From contig CAMLML010000020.1 of the NCBI GenBank assembly GCA_946481095.1, positions 1 to 62,097 of the forward strand: a stretch of 62,097 bases of DNA, written 5' to 3'. This document shows, piece by piece, positions 60,124 through 62,097 of this stretch. Each line of letters starts with the position of its first letter. The first letter of the stretch is position 1. The stretch is from an uncultured Cellvibrio sp. (lineage in GTDB: Bacteria; Pseudomonadota; Gammaproteobacteria; Pseudomonadales; Cellvibrionaceae). Made by a program: the position numbers and the translations under genes. The notes below the pieces were generated by a model. The model did no database searches. It saw nothing but the letters and a program-made list of their open reading frames with translations, and was not told where the DNA came from.

Positions 60124-60172
60124 GTCAGTAAAGTTAACTCAATGTCCGCTCTTGGCCGAATGCTGAAACCAT
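60124..60172. repeat. Cargo intergenic repeat, copy 4
   Basis: GTCAGTAAAGTTAACTCAAT, then GTCCGCTCTTGGCCGAATGC and TGAAAC. Best conserved copy together with copy 2; starts 16 bp after the zinc-ribbon stop. Confidence 0.65.
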
Positions 60173-60329
60173 CTAAAACTCACCTTTTCTCAGAGGTAAG
60201 TGGTGTACGACTGTGGTGTGAATGCTTCCAATGCGATGTTGGTATTTTGAATGCCTAATATTTCGATGTGCAGGTAAAGATTTTAAACCAATTTCATCAG
60301 TAATTACGAATGTTGCCTCTGGCTTTGAA

Positions 60330-60872
60330 ATGAAAGAAAAATTAATAATTTTAGATCTTGATGAGACATTGATTTACGCTACGGAGTCGCTACTCGACTA
60401 CGAACCTTCATTTGAAGTAGGTCATTACTATGTCTATGTCAGACCCTTTGCTAATGAGTTTATCGAATATTGTCGCACGGAATTTCGGGTGGCGATTTGG
60501 ACATCGTCAAATGATATTTATGCACAATCTATCGTATACAATTTGTTTGGATCTGAATGTCAAATGGAATTCGTCTGGTCAAGAAATAAATGTGTTCAGA
60601 GATTTAACCCAGAAACTCATGAATATTTTTTTATAAAAGATTTGAAAAAGGTAAAGAAACAAGGCTACAACCTGGAATCCACAATAATGGTTGATGATAG
60701 TCCAGAAAAACTAATTAGGAATTATGGAAATCTGGTGAAAGTTGCCCCGTTTTTTGGAAACAAAACGGACGAGGAGCTTTTGCTACTAATGCGCTATCTG
60801 AGTGAATTGAAAAATGTTGATAACATCCGAACATTTGAAAAGCGAGGCTGGAGGTCTAAGCAAAACGGATGA
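60330..60872 (+). CDS. FCP1/SCP-like HAD phosphatase (NIF family)
   Basis: Start ATG 60330 gives MKEKLIILDLDETL, the family's natural N-terminus; the frame open from 60222 adds 36 residues without family character. The product is 180 residues. HAD motifs: DLDET (D9, D11), IWTSSN (Ser/Thr), and MVDDSPEKL (DD). VRPFANEFIEYC follows the CTD-phosphatase pattern. Homologues dephosphorylate phosphoserine or small substrates; bacterial roles are mostly unknown. It follows cargo repeat 4. Confidence 0.82.
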   Translation: MKEKLIILDLDETLIYATESLLDYEPSFEVGHYYVYVRPFANEFIEYCRTEFRVAIWTSSNDIYAQSIVYNLFGSECQMEFVWSRNKCVQRFNPETHEYFFIKDLKKVKKQGYNLESTIMVDDSPEKLIRNYGNLVKVAPFFGNKTDEELLLLMRYLSELKNVDNIRTFEKRGWRSKQNG

Positions 60873-61024
60873 TGCCCAAAATCGCATAACCCGTGGAATC
60901 CTAAGTTTACTAGCAATCTACTTGAAATCTTGGAAATTTATTACGTTACAAATATCTGACGTCAAAATGCGATTAAAACCAAACACTGCTAAGGCAGATT
61001 TGCGCGCACATCACTTTCATTTGC

Positions 61025-61441
61025 TCAAATTAAAGTACGCTCAAGAAATCTCCTTACCATGTAAAAGCTATTCAGGTCGTTGTGAGCTAGCAAAAATTGT
61101 TTAATAGATTTACCTGAAAAAAGTTCGTCTTTTAGCGATGTGTTAAATCCGGCATAGGCCAAGTCTATTCTGTCAGTTGGCGAAATGAACTGAAGACATC
61201 TCCATATCCCCAGCAGAATACTTAATCGTTCAAGAGTTTCCTTGCTCAGGAAGATGTTAGATTTGTGATTCGCTTTGTACAGAAGATCTTGATAGGTTTC
61301 TATGGTTATGGCGAGTAACTGCGCTATCTCATTAGCAGTCAAATTCCATTTATTTAGTGGGCTCATAGAATGAATCCACACAATTGAAGCGGTCTGGGCT
61401 TCCTGAGATATTGAGGCTACTTTATCATCATGTGCTACCAT
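61025..61441 (-). CDS. Xre/MbcA/ParS-type (DUF2384) antitoxin-like protein
   Basis: 138 residues with an Xre-like HTH (LTANEIAQLLAITIETYQDL) and a C-terminal region (ERLSILLGIWRCLQFI, then GKSIKQFLLAHNDLNSFYMV) like DUF2384 antitoxins that pair with RES-domain toxins. No RES toxin gene is visible on either side. It could be an orphan antitoxin, giving protection from a RES toxin elsewhere, or a plain regulator. It faces the HAD gene and is 65 bp downstream of the nucleotidase gene on the same strand. Confidence 0.55.
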   Translation of the reverse strand: MVAHDDKVASISQEAQTASIVWIHSMSPLNKWNLTANEIAQLLAITIETYQDLLYKANHKSNIFLSKETLERLSILLGIWRCLQFISPTDRIDLAYAGFNTSLKDELFSGKSIKQFLLAHNDLNSFYMVRRFLERTLI

Positions 61442-61506
61442 ATCTTATGCCTCGGTAACGAATGCGAGTTGTGGCAATATTTAAAACCACTATTTAATTG
61501 CAAATA

Positions 61507-61947
61507 CTAAATTTTTAGCTCGCTTCGAACAGCAGCCCAATTTGGAAACTGAAGACTACCAAAATGAATCAGGCGCCCTTCAAAGTGCTCTTGTCCCCGA
61601 CCAGAGTCATTGTCGTCAATTAAAATGTCTCCCCTAAGGAGGCCCTTGTGAGAACAAATAATCAAACGGTCAACATAGTGGTATCCCAATTGTTCCTCGA
61701 CCCAAACTCTCTTTTCAGTATACGAGAATGGATTTTTAATTGATGGGGCCGTCAGAATATACGGCGTGTACTGCGTTGACTTGTAAAGCGCTGTCATTGC
61801 ATCGATCGCGCCATCTAAAGGGCGCAAGCGGTGATAGAAACCATATTGAGATTGCGGAAAATTAACAAGAGGATTCTTTGCAATCGATTCTTCAAAAGCG
61901 CCTGAGAAATCGCATAGAACATCATCCATATCAATCAAAATATCCAT
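61507..61947 (-). CDS. 5'(3')-deoxyribonucleotidase (NT5C family)
   Basis: 146-residue HAD hydrolase. The first motif DMDDVLCDF has nucleophile D6 and acid D8; TAPS forms motif II and DILIDDNDSGRGQEHF motif IV. NT5C-type enzymes dephosphorylate deoxynucleoside monophosphates. A strong GGAGGAAAACC ribosome site precedes ATG 61947. Such enzymes occur in phages and mobile elements, where they may modify nucleotide pools. Confidence 0.88.
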   Translation of the reverse strand: MDILIDMDDVLCDFSGAFEESIAKNPLVNFPQSQYGFYHRLRPLDGAIDAMTALYKSTQYTPYILTAPSIKNPFSYTEKRVWVEEQLGYHYVDRLIICSHKGLLRGDILIDDNDSGRGQEHFEGRLIHFGSLQFPNWAAVRSELKI

Positions 61948-62059
61948 GGTTTTCCTCCAAGGGTAGCTACCTCGAAAACTTAGAAACGGAATTTTGGTCT
62001 ATAAGGTGCAGTAATGCCAATAGTGGTTACTGAATGCTCCAGTTTACCTTTGGCGCATA

Positions 62060-62097
62060 ATGTCTAAAAAAACAATCATTACGGATCTATATTGTGA
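62060..62097 (+). CDS. Possible gene start cut by the window edge
   Basis: ATG 62060 opens a frame of 12 codons (MSKKTIITDLYC) with no stop before the edge. No clear ribosome site precedes it. Too short to identify. Confidence 0.2.
   Translation, partial: MSKKTIITDLYC

Larger units (their letters stand above)
43272..62097. mobile_element. Tn7-like transposon inserted after parE (distal end not in window)
   Basis: A tnsA-tnsB-tnsC-tniQ-tniQ block begins 103 bp after parE on the same strand. In Tn7 the transposition genes also lie next to the end that faces the target gene. The remaining DNA up to the window edge carries recombinase, regulator and defence-like cargo with lower GC than the host. 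No Cas genes or CRISPR were seen. The near end must lie in 43272-43373. I could not find a matching distal end, so the coordinates given are a minimum extent. Confidence 0.8.

Noticed and set aside
58274..60172. Cargo repeats as integron attC sites
   Set aside because: They lack paired RYYYAAC and GTTRRRY ends, and no integron integrase signature is seen; the tyrosine recombinase lacks a recognisable IntI insert.
60222..60329. Extended N-terminus for the HAD phosphatase
   Set aside because: The extra 36 residues have no HAD character, while MKEKLIILDLDETL at 60330 is the usual family start.
43272..62097. CRISPR array or Cas genes that would make this a CRISPR-associated transposon
   Set aside because: No regularly spaced direct repeats and no Cas motifs were seen in the visible part; the distal part is outside the window.
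61942..62097. Search for the transposon's second end near the right edge
   Set aside because: No inverted copy of the near-end repeats and no TGT...ACA pairing was found, so the end was not placed.

Overview
The window is a gammaproteobacterial chromosome segment, most likely from Cellvibrio or a close relative. The core gene order (nadB divergent from rpoE-rseA-rseB; nudF-yqiB-cpdA-yqiA-parE; NUDIX-mnmA-hflD-purB-roxA; sdhE-ygfX) is typical of this class. The adjacent GH11 xylanase and CE4 deacetylase, each with a CBM60-like module, point to a plant-polysaccharide degrader.

Positions 1-43271 are mostly core. They hold, in order: the minus-strand NUDIX-mnmA-hflD-purB-roxA cluster; an RND efflux adaptor/pump pair coupled to an Mrp/ApbC ATPase; HDOD, ygfZ, GGDEF, sdhE and ygfX genes; the xylan gene pair; and a HEAT-repeat protein. 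Next comes a ten-gene minus-strand operon (25231 down to 16838): thermostable-hemolysin-family protein, acyl-CoA/AMP ligase, heme-oxygenase-like diiron oxidase, SDR, TPR protein, response regulator, histidine kinase, cupredoxin, FTR1 iron permease, outer-membrane beta-barrel. Upstream of it lies an exact PmrA/QseB-type direct repeat, so the operon's own two-component system probably controls it. Then follow nadB, rpoE (with a sigma-E-type promoter), rseA-rseB, waaA, tolC, two Na+/H+ antiporters, a TPP riboswitch with thiD-thiC, and nudF-yqiB-cpdA-yqiA-parE. Several gaps carry GC-rich palindromic repeats of two families.

From 43272 to the window end the DNA is accessory. A Tn7-like transposon core (tnsA, tnsB, tnsC and two tniQ/tnsD-type genes) starts about 100 bp after the parE stop, so parE looks like its attachment site. 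TnsA has Arg where the catalytic Lys of the family is expected, and a tyrosine recombinase follows the transposition genes. The cargo is AT-rich and defence-like: an XRE regulator divergent from an unknown gene, a HEPN protein, a 1565-residue Mrr-like nuclease plus STAND NTPase resembling Avs defence proteins, a metallophosphoesterase, a DUF4265-like protein, a zinc-ribbon gene with an apparent frameshift, an FCP1-like HAD phosphatase, a DUF2384-type antitoxin-like protein and a 5'-nucleotidase. Copies of an intergenic repeat (core CTTTTGGCCGAA or CTCTTGGCCGAA) separate several cargo genes like cassettes. The far end of the transposon was not found and probably lies beyond the window.

All calls come from reading motifs and context; no database search was run.
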